Shown here piece by piece: positions 46,062 through 54,874 of a DNA stretch of 64,000 nt. Under the pieces are notes generated by a model. The model was given only the letters and a program-made list of their open reading frames with translations. It was not told where the DNA came from and did not search any database. How positions within the stretch are numbered: position 1 is the stretch's first letter; each line of letters starts with the position of its first letter. The translations under genes and the position numbers were made by a program. This stretch comes from Prevotella bivia DSM 20514 (GTDB taxonomy: Bacteria; Bacteroidota; Bacteroidia; Bacteroidales; Bacteroidaceae). The DNA lies in NCBI RefSeq assembly GCF_000262545.1, contig NZ_JH660660.1, positions 768,975 to 832,974 of the forward strand, written 5' to 3'.

Positions 46062-46298
46062 ATGTCAGAAATTGAATCAAAAGTAAAGGCTATTATTGTA
46101 GACAAACTAGGTGTAGACGAAGCACAAGTAAAGGCAGAAGCTAGCTTCACAAATGATCTTGGTGCAGACTCTTTGGATACTGTAGAGCTAATTATGGAAT
46201 TCGAAAAGGAATTCGGTATCTCTATTCCAGACGAGCAAGCTGAGAAGATTGCTACAGTTGGCGATGCTATATCTTACATTGAGGCTAACGCAAAGTAA
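46062..46298 (+). CDS. acpP: Acyl carrier protein
   Basis: The 78-residue acidic protein has the phosphopantetheine attachment site in [20 protein letters not shown], with Ser at about residue 38. It has the usual helix pattern ending [10 protein letters not shown]. It carries fatty acyl chains for synthesis and for the LpxL-type acyltransferases. fabF follows after an intrinsic-terminator-like hairpin, so acpP is probably made in excess of fabF. Confidence 0.97.
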   Translation: MSEIESKVKAIIVDKLGVDEAQVKAEASFTNDLGADSLDTVELIMEFEKEFGISIPDEQAEKIATVGDAISYIEANAK

Positions 46299-46319
46299 CA
46301 GCCTTAGCAAAAAGAAATA

Positions 46320-46358
46320 CCAAGCAAAACTAAGATTTTGCTTGGCTTTTTTGTTTTT
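46320..46358 (+). terminator. Terminator/attenuator between acpP and fabF
   Basis: Perfect 10-bp arms CCAAGCAAAA (46320-46329) and TTTTGCTTGG (46336-46345) flank a 6-nt loop and are followed by CTTTTTTGTTTTT. No separate promoter element is clear before fabF, so partial read-through is expected. Confidence 0.75.
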
Positions 46359-46382
46359 AGCTTAACTTATAAATTCAACTTA

Positions 46383-47645
46383 ATGGAATTAAAAAGAGTA
46401 GTAGTAACAGGATTAGGCGCCGTAACTCCTTTAGGAAACAGTCCTGAAGAGACATGGGAAGCTATGCTTTCTGGTAAGAGTGGTGCAGCTCCTATTACTT
46501 ATTTTGATACTTCTTTGTTCAAGACAAAATTTGCTTGTGAAGTAAAAGACCTTAATATTAACGACTACATTGATCGTAAAGAGGCTCGCAAGCTCGATCG
46601 TTATGCCCAACTAGCTATTATCAGTGCTATTCAGGGTGTTAAAGATTCGGCTATGGACTTAGAAACTATCGACAAGAACCGTGTAGGCGTTATTTATGGC
46701 GTTGGTATTGGCGGTATCAAAACGTTTGAAGAGGAAGTGGGCTATTATGCAAAGAACCAAGAAAACGGTCCTAAGTTTAACCCATTCTTTATACCAAAGA
46801 TGATTGCCGATATTGCATCGGGTCATATCAGCATTATGTTCGGTTTCCGTGGTCCTAACTATACCACAACATCAGCATGTGCCTCATCTAGCACAGCACT
46901 AGCTGCTGCGTTCAACCAAATTCGTCTAGGTAAGGCAGATGTTATCGTAGCTGGTGGTGCAGAAGCAGCAATCACTCCTGGTGGCGTTGGTGGCTTCAAT
47001 GCTATGCATGCGCTATCTACTCGCAACGATGATCCTCAAGGGGCTTCACGTCCTTTCTCAGCATCACGCGATGGCTTTGTAATGGGCGAGGGTGCTGGCT
47101 GTATTATTCTTGAGGAACTTGAGCATGCTAAAGCACGTGGTGCAAAGATCTATGCAGAAATGGTTGGCGAAGGCGAGTCGGCCGATGCACACCACATCAC
47201 AGCTTCGCATCCAGAAGGTCTTGGTGCAAAACTAGTAATGACAGCAGCCCTTAACGATGCAGGTATGACAGTAGAGGATATCGACTATATCAATGTTCAC
47301 GGCACTTCAACTCCTGTTGGCGACATTTCTGAGGCTAAAGCCATTAAGGATTTGTTTGGTGAAGCAGCTTACAAGCTTAACATTTCGTCTACAAAGAGTA
47401 TGACTGGACACCTTCTTGGTGCTGCAGGTGCTGTAGAAGCAATGGCTTGTGTGTTAGCTGTAAAGAACGATATCATTCCTCCTACCATCAACCACAAGGA
47501 CGATGATCAAGATCCTGAATTGGATTATAACTTGAACTTTACCTTCAACAAGGCTCAAAAGCGCGAGGTTCGTGCTGCTCTTAGCAACACTTTCGGCTTT
47601 GGTGGTCATAATGCTTGTGTGGTTTTCAAGAAGTATGCTGAATAA
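46383..47645 (+). CDS. fabF: Beta-ketoacyl-ACP synthase II
   Basis: The start at 46383 (MELKRVVVTGLGAVTPLGN) gives 420 residues, the family size; the longer frame from 46338 would run through the terminator hairpin. The Cys nucleophile lies in TTSACASSSTALAAAFNQI. The His pair is in NVHGTSTPVGD and TKSMTGHLLGAAGAVEA. It condenses malonyl-ACP with growing acyl chains in fatty-acid elongation. The gene order acpP-fabF-rnc is common in bacteria, and rnc begins inside the last codons of fabF. Confidence 0.96.
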   Translation: MELKRVVVTGLGAVTPLGNSPEETWEAMLSGKSGAAPITYFDTSLFKTKFACEVKDLNINDYIDRKEARKLDRYAQLAIISAIQGVKDSAMDLETIDKNRVGVIYGVGIGGIKTFEEEVGYYAKNQENGPKFNPFFIPKMIADIASGHISIMFGFRGPNYTTTSACASSSTALAAAFNQIRLGKADVIVAGGAEAAITPGGVGGFNAMHALSTRNDDPQGASRPFSASRDGFVMGEGAGCIILEELEHAKARGAKIYAEMVGEGESADAHHITASHPEGLGAKLVMTAALNDAGMTVEDIDYINVHGTSTPVGDISEAKAIKDLFGEAAYKLNISSTKSMTGHLLGAAGAVEAMACVLAVKNDIIPPTINHKDDDQDPELDYNLNFTFNKAQKREVRAALSNTFGFGGHNACVVFKKYAE

Positions 47646-48636
47646 AATATTCGATAAAATAAAGCTCCCTTTCCGTAAGGAAAAGGAGCTTTATTTGTCT
47701 TTATACCAGATTACGGGGCTTATTCCTCACGACATCTCTTACTATAAAACGGCACTTTTACACAAAAGTGTGTCTCGACGCAACGAGAAAGGAAAACTCG
47801 TAAACAATGAACGACTAGAATTTTTAGGCGATGCAGTGCTCGACTGTGTTGTTGCCGATATTGTTTACGAACGCTTTCCTAACAAGCGCGAGGGTTTTTT
47901 GACGAATACCCGCTCAAAGCTTGTAAAGCGAGAAACACTCAATAAGGTATCGACAGAGATGGGGATTGACAAGATGCTAAAGCAAAACGGACACACCGTA
48001 ACCCACAACTGTAACGTTGCTGGTAATGCTTTTGAAGCCCTGGTAGGGGCACTCTATCTTGATCATGGATACGATGCTTGTATGAACTTTATGCGCAATC
48101 GTGTTTTTGGACACTTAGTGAATGTAGAGAAGATGGCTTATAGAGAAATGAACTATAAGTCGAAGCTCATTGAATGGACACAGAAAAACAAAGTAACGGT
48201 TATTTTCGACGAAGTAAATACCTCTACCGATGAGAACGGAAATCCTGTCTTTCTAGCTCAAGTTATCATTGGTAACGTGCGTTGTGAAGAAGGAAAAGGC
48301 TTCACGAAGAAGGAAAGTCAGCAGAATGCTGCAAAGCAAACTTACCGACGAATAAGAAAAGAACCCAGTTTTGTAGAACTTATCCTTACTCAATCCGAAG
48401 CTGAAATAAAGACAGAAGAAACAGTAACAGAACCGCTTCTTACAGCTACATCCGAACCTATTGAGCAGAAAGAAGATGCTATGGCGAATGGTTCTCTTAC
48501 TACAGAGCTTTTAGACGAAACTACAGAGAACTTAAATGACTCCGTAGAAAGCTCTATGGTAAGCGCTGAAGCCCTTATTACTGTTACAGACGAACAAACT
48601 AACACGCAAGAAGTTGCAGCCCATACAGAGGCTTAA
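47635..48636 (+). CDS. rnc: Ribonuclease III with acidic C-terminal extension
   Basis: The start at 47635 (MLNKIFDKIKLPFRKEKELY) is 11 nt inside fabF and gives 333 residues; the frame's further upstream ATG is deep in fabF. NNERLEFLGDAVLD (about 60-73) is the RNase III signature with Mg2+-binding acidic residues. A double-stranded-RNA-binding domain follows (GNPVFLAQVIIGNVRCEEGK, KKESQQNAAKQTYRRI). The last about 75 residues are Glu/Thr/Ser-rich and not part of the usual enzyme of about 230-250 residues. A strong hairpin lies in the first codons. Confidence 0.92.
   Translation: MLNKIFDKIKLPFRKEKELYLSLYQITGLIPHDISYYKTALLHKSVSRRNEKGKLVNNERLEFLGDAVLDCVVADIVYERFPNKREGFLTNTRSKLVKRETLNKVSTEMGIDKMLKQNGHTVTHNCNVAGNAFEALVGALYLDHGYDACMNFMRNRVFGHLVNVEKMAYREMNYKSKLIEWTQKNKVTVIFDEVNTSTDENGNPVFLAQVIIGNVRCEEGKGFTKKESQQNAAKQTYRRIRKEPSFVELILTQSEAEIKTEETVTEPLLTATSEPIEQKEDAMANGSLTTELLDETTENLNDSVESSMVSAEALITVTDEQTNTQEVAAHTEA
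47657..47696 (+). promoter_or_regulatory. GUAA-tetraloop hairpin within the first codons of rnc
   Basis: The arms 47657-47674 and 47679-47696 pair over 18 positions with one C-A mismatch and enclose GTAA, a GNRA loop. It starts 8 codons into rnc. It could act as a weak terminator for fabF (T-rich DNA follows) or as a target for RNase III itself. Confidence 0.6.
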
Positions 48637-48666
48637 AATGTGCCTTCTTTGCGTTTTTATAATGAT

Positions 48667-48711
48667 AAATCCGATTAAAAGCCTTAATAAAGAATACTTT
48701 TAATCGGATTT
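48667..48711 (+). terminator. Intrinsic terminator after rnc
   Basis: Perfect 15-bp arms AAATCCGATTAAAAG and its complement flank a 15-nt loop and are followed by GTTTTG. Confidence 0.75.
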
Positions 48712-48807
48712 GTTTTGCTATTGATCAAATAAGCTGAGTCAATAAAAACATTATTCTTTATTCAGTAAAAGCTTAGCTTTCGTATATGAATCTATTATCT
48801 TTTATCA

Positions 48808-50409
48808 CCTTAATTCCGCAGCATAAATTCTTGTAAGAACTCCAAGTGCCTGAGAAACAAAGTTCTCAAAACACTTGGATATGTCAGAAATTTCACCTAT
48901 CTTGGTGCTGTAAACATAACAAGTAAGCAAATATCTGACATGACAAAGGTAGCAATTAAAAACGAGAATATCACTTCTTTCGTTGGAATTTATCACATTA
49001 TGGACGTTTTCTCAAAGTTGGGCTTTGAAAAACTTACCGAATCCGTATTGGGCAAACGTGGAAGTAGCGGCAAGGCATTCAGCCATGGAAGTATTTTCGG
49101 CTCTCTCTTCTTCAGCTACCTTTGTGGTGGAGAATGCCTTGAGGACATCAATGCACTTATAGGGCAGTTCAAGCAGAGACCTGATACGCTGTTACCCGGT
49201 GCCGACACAGTTGGGCGCGGACTGAAGGAGCTTGCTGAAGAGAACATTATTTACAAGAGCGAAATCTCCGGCAAGTCTTACAGTTTCAACACGGCAGAGA
49301 AGCTGAACACCTTACTATTACGGATGATACGGAGAATGGGGCTTATAAAGGTGGGCAGCCATGTTGACCTGGACTTTGACCACCAGTTCGTTCCAGCCCA
49401 CAAGTTCGATGCTAAGTATTCTTATAAGCAGGACCTTGGCTATTTTCCTGGTTGGGCTTCCATTGGGGGAATCATAGTCGGAGGTGAGAACCGTGACGGA
49501 AACACCAATGTGAAATTCCATCAGGAGGACACGCTCCGTCGCATTATGGACCGTGTAACCTCAGAACTTGGTGTGGTAATAGAGCGTTTCCGTGCTGACT
49601 GCGGGTCGTTCTCAAAGGAAATCATCCAAACCGTAGAGCAGCGCTGCAACACGTTCTACATTCGTGCTGCCAACTGCGGCAGTCGCTACGAGAATTTCCA
49701 ACAGTTGAAGGAATGGAAAGACGTTGAGGTTGGCTATGAGAAATGCGATGTCACATCCATCAGCATAGACAGCTTGATAGAAGGAAAGTCATACAGGCTC
49801 GTCGTACAGCGTAGTCCTTTGAAAGGCAAGGATGGCAGTGAGCAGACGGATATGTTCGGAGTAATATACACATACCGCTGTATCCTCACCAACGACTGGG
49901 TGTCTACCGAGAAGGACATCATTACGTTTTATAATGAACGTGGAGCGGGTGAAAAGAACTTCGACATACAGAACAATGACTTCGGCTGGTCACATCTTCC
50001 ATTTTCCTTTATGGCTGAGAACATGGTTTTCATGATGGTTACCGCCATGCTGAAGAACTTCTATCTCTATCTCGTCCGTCATATCAGCGATAAGGTCAAG
50101 CCATTGAAAAAGACAAGCAGGCTGAAAGCCTTTATCCTCCATTTTGTCAGCGTGCCAGCAAAATGGGTGAGAACGGGAAGGCAGAACGTTCTGAACCTGT
50201 ATACAAATAAAACCTACTACTCAGAAGTCTTCCTTGAATAAACAGTATTTCTTTGTGGTTTTAATATTCCCCATTGGTTTGGGTGGGGGATTTTATGCTT
50301 AGAAAAAACCCAAGAAACACCGAAGCATCTCATATCAACATATAGAGTCCCAAAAAGACACCTCAACATATAAAATTTTCTCACAAGAAAAAATACTGCG
50401 GAATTAAGG
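48808..50409 (+). mobile_element. Complete IS1380-type insertion sequence, 1602 bp
   Basis: Terminal inverted repeats CCTTAATTCCGCAG (48808-48821) and CTGCGGAATTAAGG (50396-50409) are perfect, and weaker similarity extends inward. The direct repeat TATCA flanks both ends (48803-48807 and 50410-50414), a 5-bp target duplication, so the copy is recent and complete. It carries one intact transposase gene. The insertion sits inside AT-rich repeat copy 4. Confidence 0.9.
48940..50241 (+). CDS. IS1380-family transposase
   Basis: The 433-residue DDE transposase has an N-terminal helical region (FEKLTESVLGKRGSSGKAFS). A catalytic core includes VDLDFDHQFVPAHKFDAKY (first Asp), ERFRADCGSFSKEIIQT (second Asp) and FYNERGAGEKNFDIQNNDFG (catalytic Glu), followed by LPFSFMAENMVFMMVTAML. 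These are features of the IS1380 group common in Bacteroides relatives. The frame is intact. Its codon use is more GC-rich than the neighbouring genes, which agrees with recent arrival from another genome. Confidence 0.92.
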   Translation: MTKVAIKNENITSFVGIYHIMDVFSKLGFEKLTESVLGKRGSSGKAFSHGSIFGSLFFSYLCGGECLEDINALIGQFKQRPDTLLPGADTVGRGLKELAEENIIYKSEISGKSYSFNTAEKLNTLLLRMIRRMGLIKVGSHVDLDFDHQFVPAHKFDAKYSYKQDLGYFPGWASIGGIIVGGENRDGNTNVKFHQEDTLRRIMDRVTSELGVVIERFRADCGSFSKEIIQTVEQRCNTFYIRAANCGSRYENFQQLKEWKDVEVGYEKCDVTSISIDSLIEGKSYRLVVQRSPLKGKDGSEQTDMFGVIYTYRCILTNDWVSTEKDIITFYNERGAGEKNFDIQNNDFGWSHLPFSFMAENMVFMMVTAMLKNFYLYLVRHISDKVKPLKKTSRLKAFILHFVSVPAKWVRTGRQNVLNLYTNKTYYSEVFLE

Positions 50410-50669
50410 TATCACATAAACGATGATGTTTAATAATAAAAAATAATTTATTTTTGATTTGTTTTTAATTTATTTTTAATCCAAAAATAAATTAAAAATG
50501 CAAGCAAAAGATTACCTTTTATCACACAAAAAATAAACTATTACTACAGAAAAGATGATGTTTAGCAAAACGAATGATGATGTTTTATATAAGTCATTGA
50601 TAATCAGATAGCATTGAATGTAGGATAAATAAAAAAGGGATTATCCATAAAAAAGTCCGTGTGAATAAT

Positions 50670-50677
50670 TATCTTTG
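50670..50677 (+). promoter_or_regulatory. Bacteroidetes -7 element for the ECF sigma gene
   Basis: TATCTTTG matches TAnnTTTG, 72 nt before the ATG at 50750. Confidence 0.5.
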
Positions 50678-50749
50678 TGCGTATATTTTTTCTGTTATTC
50701 TGTAGTTTTCTTGCAGATCGTTGCGTCTAAAGGATAGAACAAAAACAAA

Positions 50750-51238
50750 ATGAAAATGGAAATTCAGCAAAACGAAAAGGACTTTGCCCAGCTAGTCCGA
50801 GAACATAAGACGACGATATACACAGTCTGCTATATGTTCTCGAAGGATGAGGACGAGGTAAACGATTTGTTTCAAGAGGTTTTGGTTAATCTTTGGAAAG
50901 GATTAGGAACCTTTAAAGGTGATAGCGATGTGAAAACATGGATCTATCGTGTGGCATTGAATACTTGTATTTCGCAAGATCGCAAGAAGAAACGTCAAAA
51001 GACGGTGCCACTTGCTATGGATGTTAATCCTTTTACCGACACCGATGCCGACTCGAAACAGGTGCAAGCACTCAATCATCGCATTAGCAAGCTACAACCA
51101 TTCGACCGTGCTATTGTTTTGCTATGGCTTGAAAATATGAGCTATGAGGAAATAGGAACAGTGGTAGGAATATCTACTAAGAACGTTTCCGTCCGACTAT
51201 TCCGTATCAAAGAACAACTAAAGCAGATGCAAGACTAA
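50750..51238 (+). CDS. ECF-type RNA polymerase sigma factor
   Basis: The 162-residue protein has sigma region 2 (FAQLVREHKTTIYTVCYMFS, DEVNDLFQEVLVNLWKG, FKGDSDVKTWIYRVALNTCI) and sigma region 4 (AIVLLWLENMSYEEIGTVVG, TKNVSVRLFRIKEQL). ATG at 50756 is an equal start. It directs polymerase to stress or envelope-type promoters. The next gene, 33 nt downstream, encodes a four-helix membrane protein that occupies the usual position of an anti-sigma factor but lacks a recognised anti-sigma domain. Confidence 0.9.
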   Translation: MKMEIQQNEKDFAQLVREHKTTIYTVCYMFSKDEDEVNDLFQEVLVNLWKGLGTFKGDSDVKTWIYRVALNTCISQDRKKKRQKTVPLAMDVNPFTDTDADSKQVQALNHRISKLQPFDRAIVLLWLENMSYEEIGTVVGISTKNVSVRLFRIKEQLKQMQD

Positions 51239-51271
51239 ACCAATTACAGAACAATTAAAAAGATTTTTATT

Positions 51272-51877
51272 ATGGAACAGCAAAATAATCAATTAGAAGA
51301 GATGCGCCAGCAGTTCGATATATTAAAGGGAAAGCTCAGTGATCAGCAGATAGTAACCAATACGATGATTCGTAAAGCGATGCTTAACAAGATGTCTTTT
51401 ATGAAGAAATATATATGGATGTCGTATTTTGCATTGGCTTTTATTTACCTTTCATTTTATTTCTTGAGAGCGGTATTAGATCTTTCATGGTGGTTATATG
51501 GTTTCACTTGTTTCTTTATGACAGTGGATATCTTGTGTGATTACTACATAAATCGATACACCAGTGATGAATTTCTAAATGATAATCTTTTGGAAACAAG
51601 GGAACACATGGTTAAGCAGCATAAGTTAAGACGCCTTGTTATACTATCAGGTATGGTATTCTTGATGGTTTGGATGCCATGGTTCTTTTATGAAATGTAT
51701 CAAGGTATCGTTGTAACAGGTCCTGATCATAACTTATTCTTCTTTCAAATCATGGCTGTTGGTAGTAATATTGGTGGTATTGTTGGTTTGATAGTGGGAT
51801 TATCTATCTACTTCAAGATGCAACGCATCAATAAGGAAATCATTGCTCAGATAGACGAACTGAAGAAAGGAGAATAA
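51272..51877 (+). CDS. Membrane protein paired with the ECF sigma factor, unknown function
   Basis: The 201-residue protein has a helical cytosolic N-terminus (about residues 1-42, QQNNQLEEMRQQFDILKGKL), then four membrane helices at about 46-66, 70-85, 118-138 and 155-180, and a short Lys-rich tail. The cytosolic helix followed by membrane segments, immediately after the sigma gene, is the layout of an anti-sigma factor. However, no zinc-binding or FecR-like motif is seen, so this role is inference. A long terminator follows. Confidence 0.65.
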   Translation: MEQQNNQLEEMRQQFDILKGKLSDQQIVTNTMIRKAMLNKMSFMKKYIWMSYFALAFIYLSFYFLRAVLDLSWWLYGFTCFFMTVDILCDYYINRYTSDEFLNDNLLETREHMVKQHKLRRLVILSGMVFLMVWMPWFFYEMYQGIVVTGPDHNLFFFQIMAVGSNIGGIVGLIVGLSIYFKMQRINKEIIAQIDELKKGE

Positions 51878-51890
51878 ACTCTTAAAAATT

Positions 51891-51945
51891 AAGACTCCCT
51901 AATTTATTATATGAACTAGATAATAAATTAGGGAGTCTTATATTA
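51891..51945. terminator. Bidirectional intrinsic terminator between convergent genes
   Basis: Perfect 20-bp arms (51891-51910 and 51920-51939, beginning AAGACTCCCTAATTTATTAT) flank a 9-nt loop. It lies between the ECF pair (+) and mutS (-). Confidence 0.85.
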
Positions 51946-51978
51946 TTTTAGTCTATCAGATGATAGGCTTTTATTATT

Positions 51979-54648
51979 TTACTTACTCTGCGGATTAACG
52001 ATTTTCTTAATATCGTTCAGCTTATTTAGTGCTTCTACGGGCGTAAGGTTATTGATATCCAAGCCTAAGATTTCATCGCGGATCTGCTCAAGGACAGGAT
52101 CATCGAGCTGGAAGAACGAAAGTTGCATACCCTCCCTACTCTGCTCTAGCTTGCCAATAGCTGTTTTTCCCGCACTGCCCACTTGTGCATTGTCGGCTTC
52201 AAGTTCGCTTAATATCACGTTAGCACGCTTTACAATACTGCGTGGCATACCTGCTATATCAGCTACATGAATACCAAAAGAGTGCTCACTCCCACCCTTT
52301 TCGAGCTTACGCAAGAAGATAATCTTACCGTTAACCTCCTTTACCGACACATTATAGTTTTTGATGCCGTGAAAGTTCTTTTCCATTTCGTTTAGCTCAT
52401 GATAGTGAGTGGCAAAGAGCGTGCGGGCTTTTGCGCGTGGTTGTTCGTGTAGATATTCCACAATAGCCCATGCTATGCTGATACCATCATAAGTACTTGT
52501 GCCACGTCCTAGCTCGTCGAAGAGTACTAGGGAGCGTGGAGTTACGTTGTTAAGGATATTCGATGCCTCAGTCATCTCTACCATAAACGTACTCTCTCCC
52601 ACCGAAATATTATCGCTAGCCCCTACTCGTGTGAAGATTTTATCTACTAGTCCCACTCTTGCCCGCTCTGCTGGAACGAAGCAACCAATCTGTGCTAGCA
52701 ATACGATCAAGGCTGTTTGGCGTAACAAAGCCGATTTACCTGCCATGTTAGGACCAGTTATCATCATGATTTGTTGGCGATCATTGTCGAGTAATACATC
52801 GTTAGGCACATATTGTTCGCCGAGTGGTAGCTGTGTTTCTATTACTGGATGGCGACCTTGTTTGATGTCTAACACCTCGCTATCGTCCACCACTGGGCGC
52901 ACATAATGATGCTCTTCGGATGCACGAGTAAAGGATAGTAAGCAGTCGAGATGCGCCACAAGGGTGGCATTGATCTGTATTTGTGGGATAAACTCCTGCA
53001 TATCGCGGATAAGCTCCATAAAGAGTTTACCTTCAAGGGCTAGTATTCGCTCATCAGCACCAAGGATTTTATCTTCGTATTCTTTTAGTTCTTGTGTGAT
53101 ATAACGTTCTGCTTGCGCTAGTGTTTGCTTACGAACCCACTCTTCTGGTACGTTGTCTTTAAATGTATTGCGCACCTCTAAATAGTAGCCAAACACATTA
53201 TTGAAGCCCACTTTCAGAGAGTTTATCCCCGTGCGCTCGGCTTCCCGCTCTTGAATTTGGAGCAAATATTCTTTGCCATGATCGCGAATGGTGCGCAGCT
53301 CGTCGAGTTCTTGGTTATAACCAAAGGCTATAATATCGCCTTTATTGGCAAGTTGTGGCGGATCGTTTTGTATCTCTTGTTCAATTCTATTTCGCAAACT
53401 TTCGCAGAGATTGAGCTGCTCCCCTATCCTATTAAGTACTTTATTTTCAGCATATAAGCAGGAAGTCTTTACAGGTTGGATAGCTTTCAGTGCGTTTTTA
53501 AGTTGTACTACCTCTCGTGGTGATACTCTTCCCACAGCTACTTTAGAGATGATACGCTCCAAATCGCCAATGCGATGGAACTGTTCGTTAATGGTATCGC
53601 GGAAGTCTTGGTGTTTGAAGAAGTATTCTACTACATCTAATCGCTCCTCAATAGGCTTCACGGTTTTGAGCGGAAACACCATCCATCGGCGCAACATTCT
53701 GCCTCCCATAGGAGTGATAGTGTTGTCAATGACATTGAGAAGCGATGTTCCTTCGTCGTTCATTGTTGAGACAAGCTCTAGCGATCGGATTGTGAAGCGA
53801 TCCATACGCACATACTTCTCTTCTTCAATGCGTGTTAATGCCGTGATGTGTCGTATCTGGGTATGTTGTGTAAGTTCAAGATATTGCATAATAGCACCTG
53901 CCGCAATGATGCCATTGTGGAGATGATCGACACCAAAACCCTTTAGGTTTGCAGTGCCAAAGTGCTTCAAAAGTTTCTGATTAGCAGTTTGTTCGGTAAA
54001 TACCCAATCGTCCATTTCAAAGGTACAGAGCTTTGTTCCGAAATGGGTTTCAAATTCTTTCTTGTAGGCTCTATCGTATAGTATTTCTTTAGGCGAGAAA
54101 CTTCCAATGAGTTTCTCTACATAGTCGTAAGTGCCTTCACCAGTAAGAAACTCGCCAGTACTGATGTCTAGGAAGCTCACACCACATGCTTGTTTACCAA
54201 AATGAACAGCAGCGAGAAAGTTGTTCTCCTTATAGTTCAGCACGTTATCACCCATAGCCACACCGGGAGTAACAAGTTCGGTGATGCCACGCTTCACCAT
54301 TTTGTCCATTGGTGATAAGCCTTTCTTACCCTTTAGCTCCTCGCGCTTTTTCTTGGGATCTTCTAATTGGTCGCAGATAGCTACTCGCTTGCCTGCACGA
54401 ATGAGCTTAGGAAGATAGGTATCAAGGGCATGATGGGGGAAACCAGCCATAGCTATTTCGCCCGAATTACCACCATTGTTACGCTTAGTGAGGGTTATTC
54501 CGAGGACTTTTGCGGCATCAATAGCATCATCATGATAAGTCTCATAGAAGTCGCCACAGCGGAAAAGTAGGAGAGCATCAGGATGTTTAGCCTTCATGGA
54601 GAAGAATTGTTTCATCATGGGCGTCATGCCTTTTTCGTCTTTTGCCAT
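51979..54648 (-). CDS. mutS: DNA mismatch repair protein MutS
   Basis: The 889-residue protein has the mismatch-recognition N-terminus with [14 protein letters not shown] (Phe-x-Glu region), connector and clamp domains. The ATPase has Walker [33 protein letters not shown] and Walker [19 protein letters not shown]-terminal helix-turn-helix completes it. It binds mispairs and recruits MutL. Length is typical. It is a single gene with candidate -7 elements at 54696-54703 and 54704-54711. Confidence 0.97.
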   Translation of the reverse strand: MAKDEKGMTPMMKQFFSMKAKHPDALLLFRCGDFYETYHDDAIDAAKVLGITLTKRNNGGNSGEIAMAGFPHHALDTYLPKLIRAGKRVAICDQLEDPKKKREELKGKKGLSPMDKMVKRGITELVTPGVAMGDNVLNYKENNFLAAVHFGKQACGVSFLDISTGEFLTGEGTYDYVEKLIGSFSPKEILYDRAYKKEFETHFGTKLCTFEMDDWVFTEQTANQKLLKHFGTANLKGFGVDHLHNGIIAAGAIMQYLELTQHTQIRHITALTRIEEEKYVRMDRFTIRSLELVSTMNDEGTSLLNVIDNTITPMGGRMLRRWMVFPLKTVKPIEERLDVVEYFFKHQDFRDTINEQFHRIGDLERIISKVAVGRVSPREVVQLKNALKAIQPVKTSCLYAENKVLNRIGEQLNLCESLRNRIEQEIQNDPPQLANKGDIIAFGYNQELDELRTIRDHGKEYLLQIQEREAERTGINSLKVGFNNVFGYYLEVRNTFKDNVPEEWVRKQTLAQAERYITQELKEYEDKILGADERILALEGKLFMELIRDMQEFIPQIQINATLVAHLDCLLSFTRASEEHHYVRPVVDDSEVLDIKQGRHPVIETQLPLGEQYVPNDVLLDNDRQQIMMITGPNMAGKSALLRQTALIVLLAQIGCFVPAERARVGLVDKIFTRVGASDNISVGESTFMVEMTEASNILNNVTPRSLVLFDELGRGTSTYDGISIAWAIVEYLHEQPRAKARTLFATHYHELNEMEKNFHGIKNYNVSVKEVNGKIIFLRKLEKGGSEHSFGIHVADIAGMPRSIVKRANVILSELEADNAQVGSAGKTAIGKLEQSREGMQLSFFQLDDPVLEQIRDEILGLDINNLTPVEALNKLNDIKKIVNPQSK

Positions 54649-54695
54649 TAATATTTGTCCTTTCTTATCGGTTAAGAATTATAAAATGTAAGATA

Positions 54696-54711
54696 CAAAA
54701 ATACAAAAATA
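54696..54711 (-). promoter_or_regulatory. Two adjacent candidate -7 elements for mutS
   Basis: The minus strand reads TATTTTTG twice (54696-54703 and 54704-54711), 47-55 nt before the mutS ATG. Confidence 0.4.
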
Positions 54712-54780
54712 GGGGAGAAAGAGCAAGTTTTTGGTTATTTTTGGTTAGCTGTTTGGTCTAAAATATAAGCATAATGTAAA

Positions 54781-54855
54781 ACGATGCTCGCATCATTTCA
54801 TACCGAAGATCGCATTTTTAGCGGTCTATTCCGAATGAAATGATGCGAGCATCGT
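54781..54855 (-). terminator. Very long hairpin downstream of lgt
   Basis: Perfect 21-bp arms (54781-54801 and 54835-54855, ACGATGCTCGCATCATTTCA...) enclose a second stem AGATCGC / GCGGTCT with one wobble and an ATTTTTA loop. It lies just past the lgt stop and upstream of the mutS promoter. Confidence 0.6.
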
Positions 54856-54874
54856 GTTAATATTATAAGGGTAT

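Larger units (their letters stand above)
48790..50600 (+). repeat. AT-rich dispersed intergenic repeat, copy 4, split by an IS
   Basis: The core arms TTTTTAATTTATTTTT (50462-50477) and AAAAATAAATTAAAAA (50483-50498), with right flank ATTACCTTTTATCACAC, lie right of the IS. To the left, CTATTATCTTTTATCA continues, after the duplicated TATCA, into CACATAAACGATGAT. That joined sequence matches the minus strand of copy 2. Outer words are GATGATGTTT types. The 508-bp gap 50242-50749 holds the IS right end, this repeat and the ECF promoter. Confidence 0.75.

Noticed and set aside
46338..46382. N-terminal extension of fabF
   Set aside because: It reads through the terminator hairpin; FabF proteins start at the RVVVTGLG strand.
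52499..52906. 135-codon plus-strand frame opposite mutS
   Set aside because: It overlaps the mutS ATPase core entirely and its composition is that of a shadow frame.
53345..53926. 193-codon open frame on the plus strand opposite mutS
   Set aside because: It lies wholly within mutS, has no family motif or promoter, and its Ser/Arg/Cys-rich composition is that of an antisense shadow.
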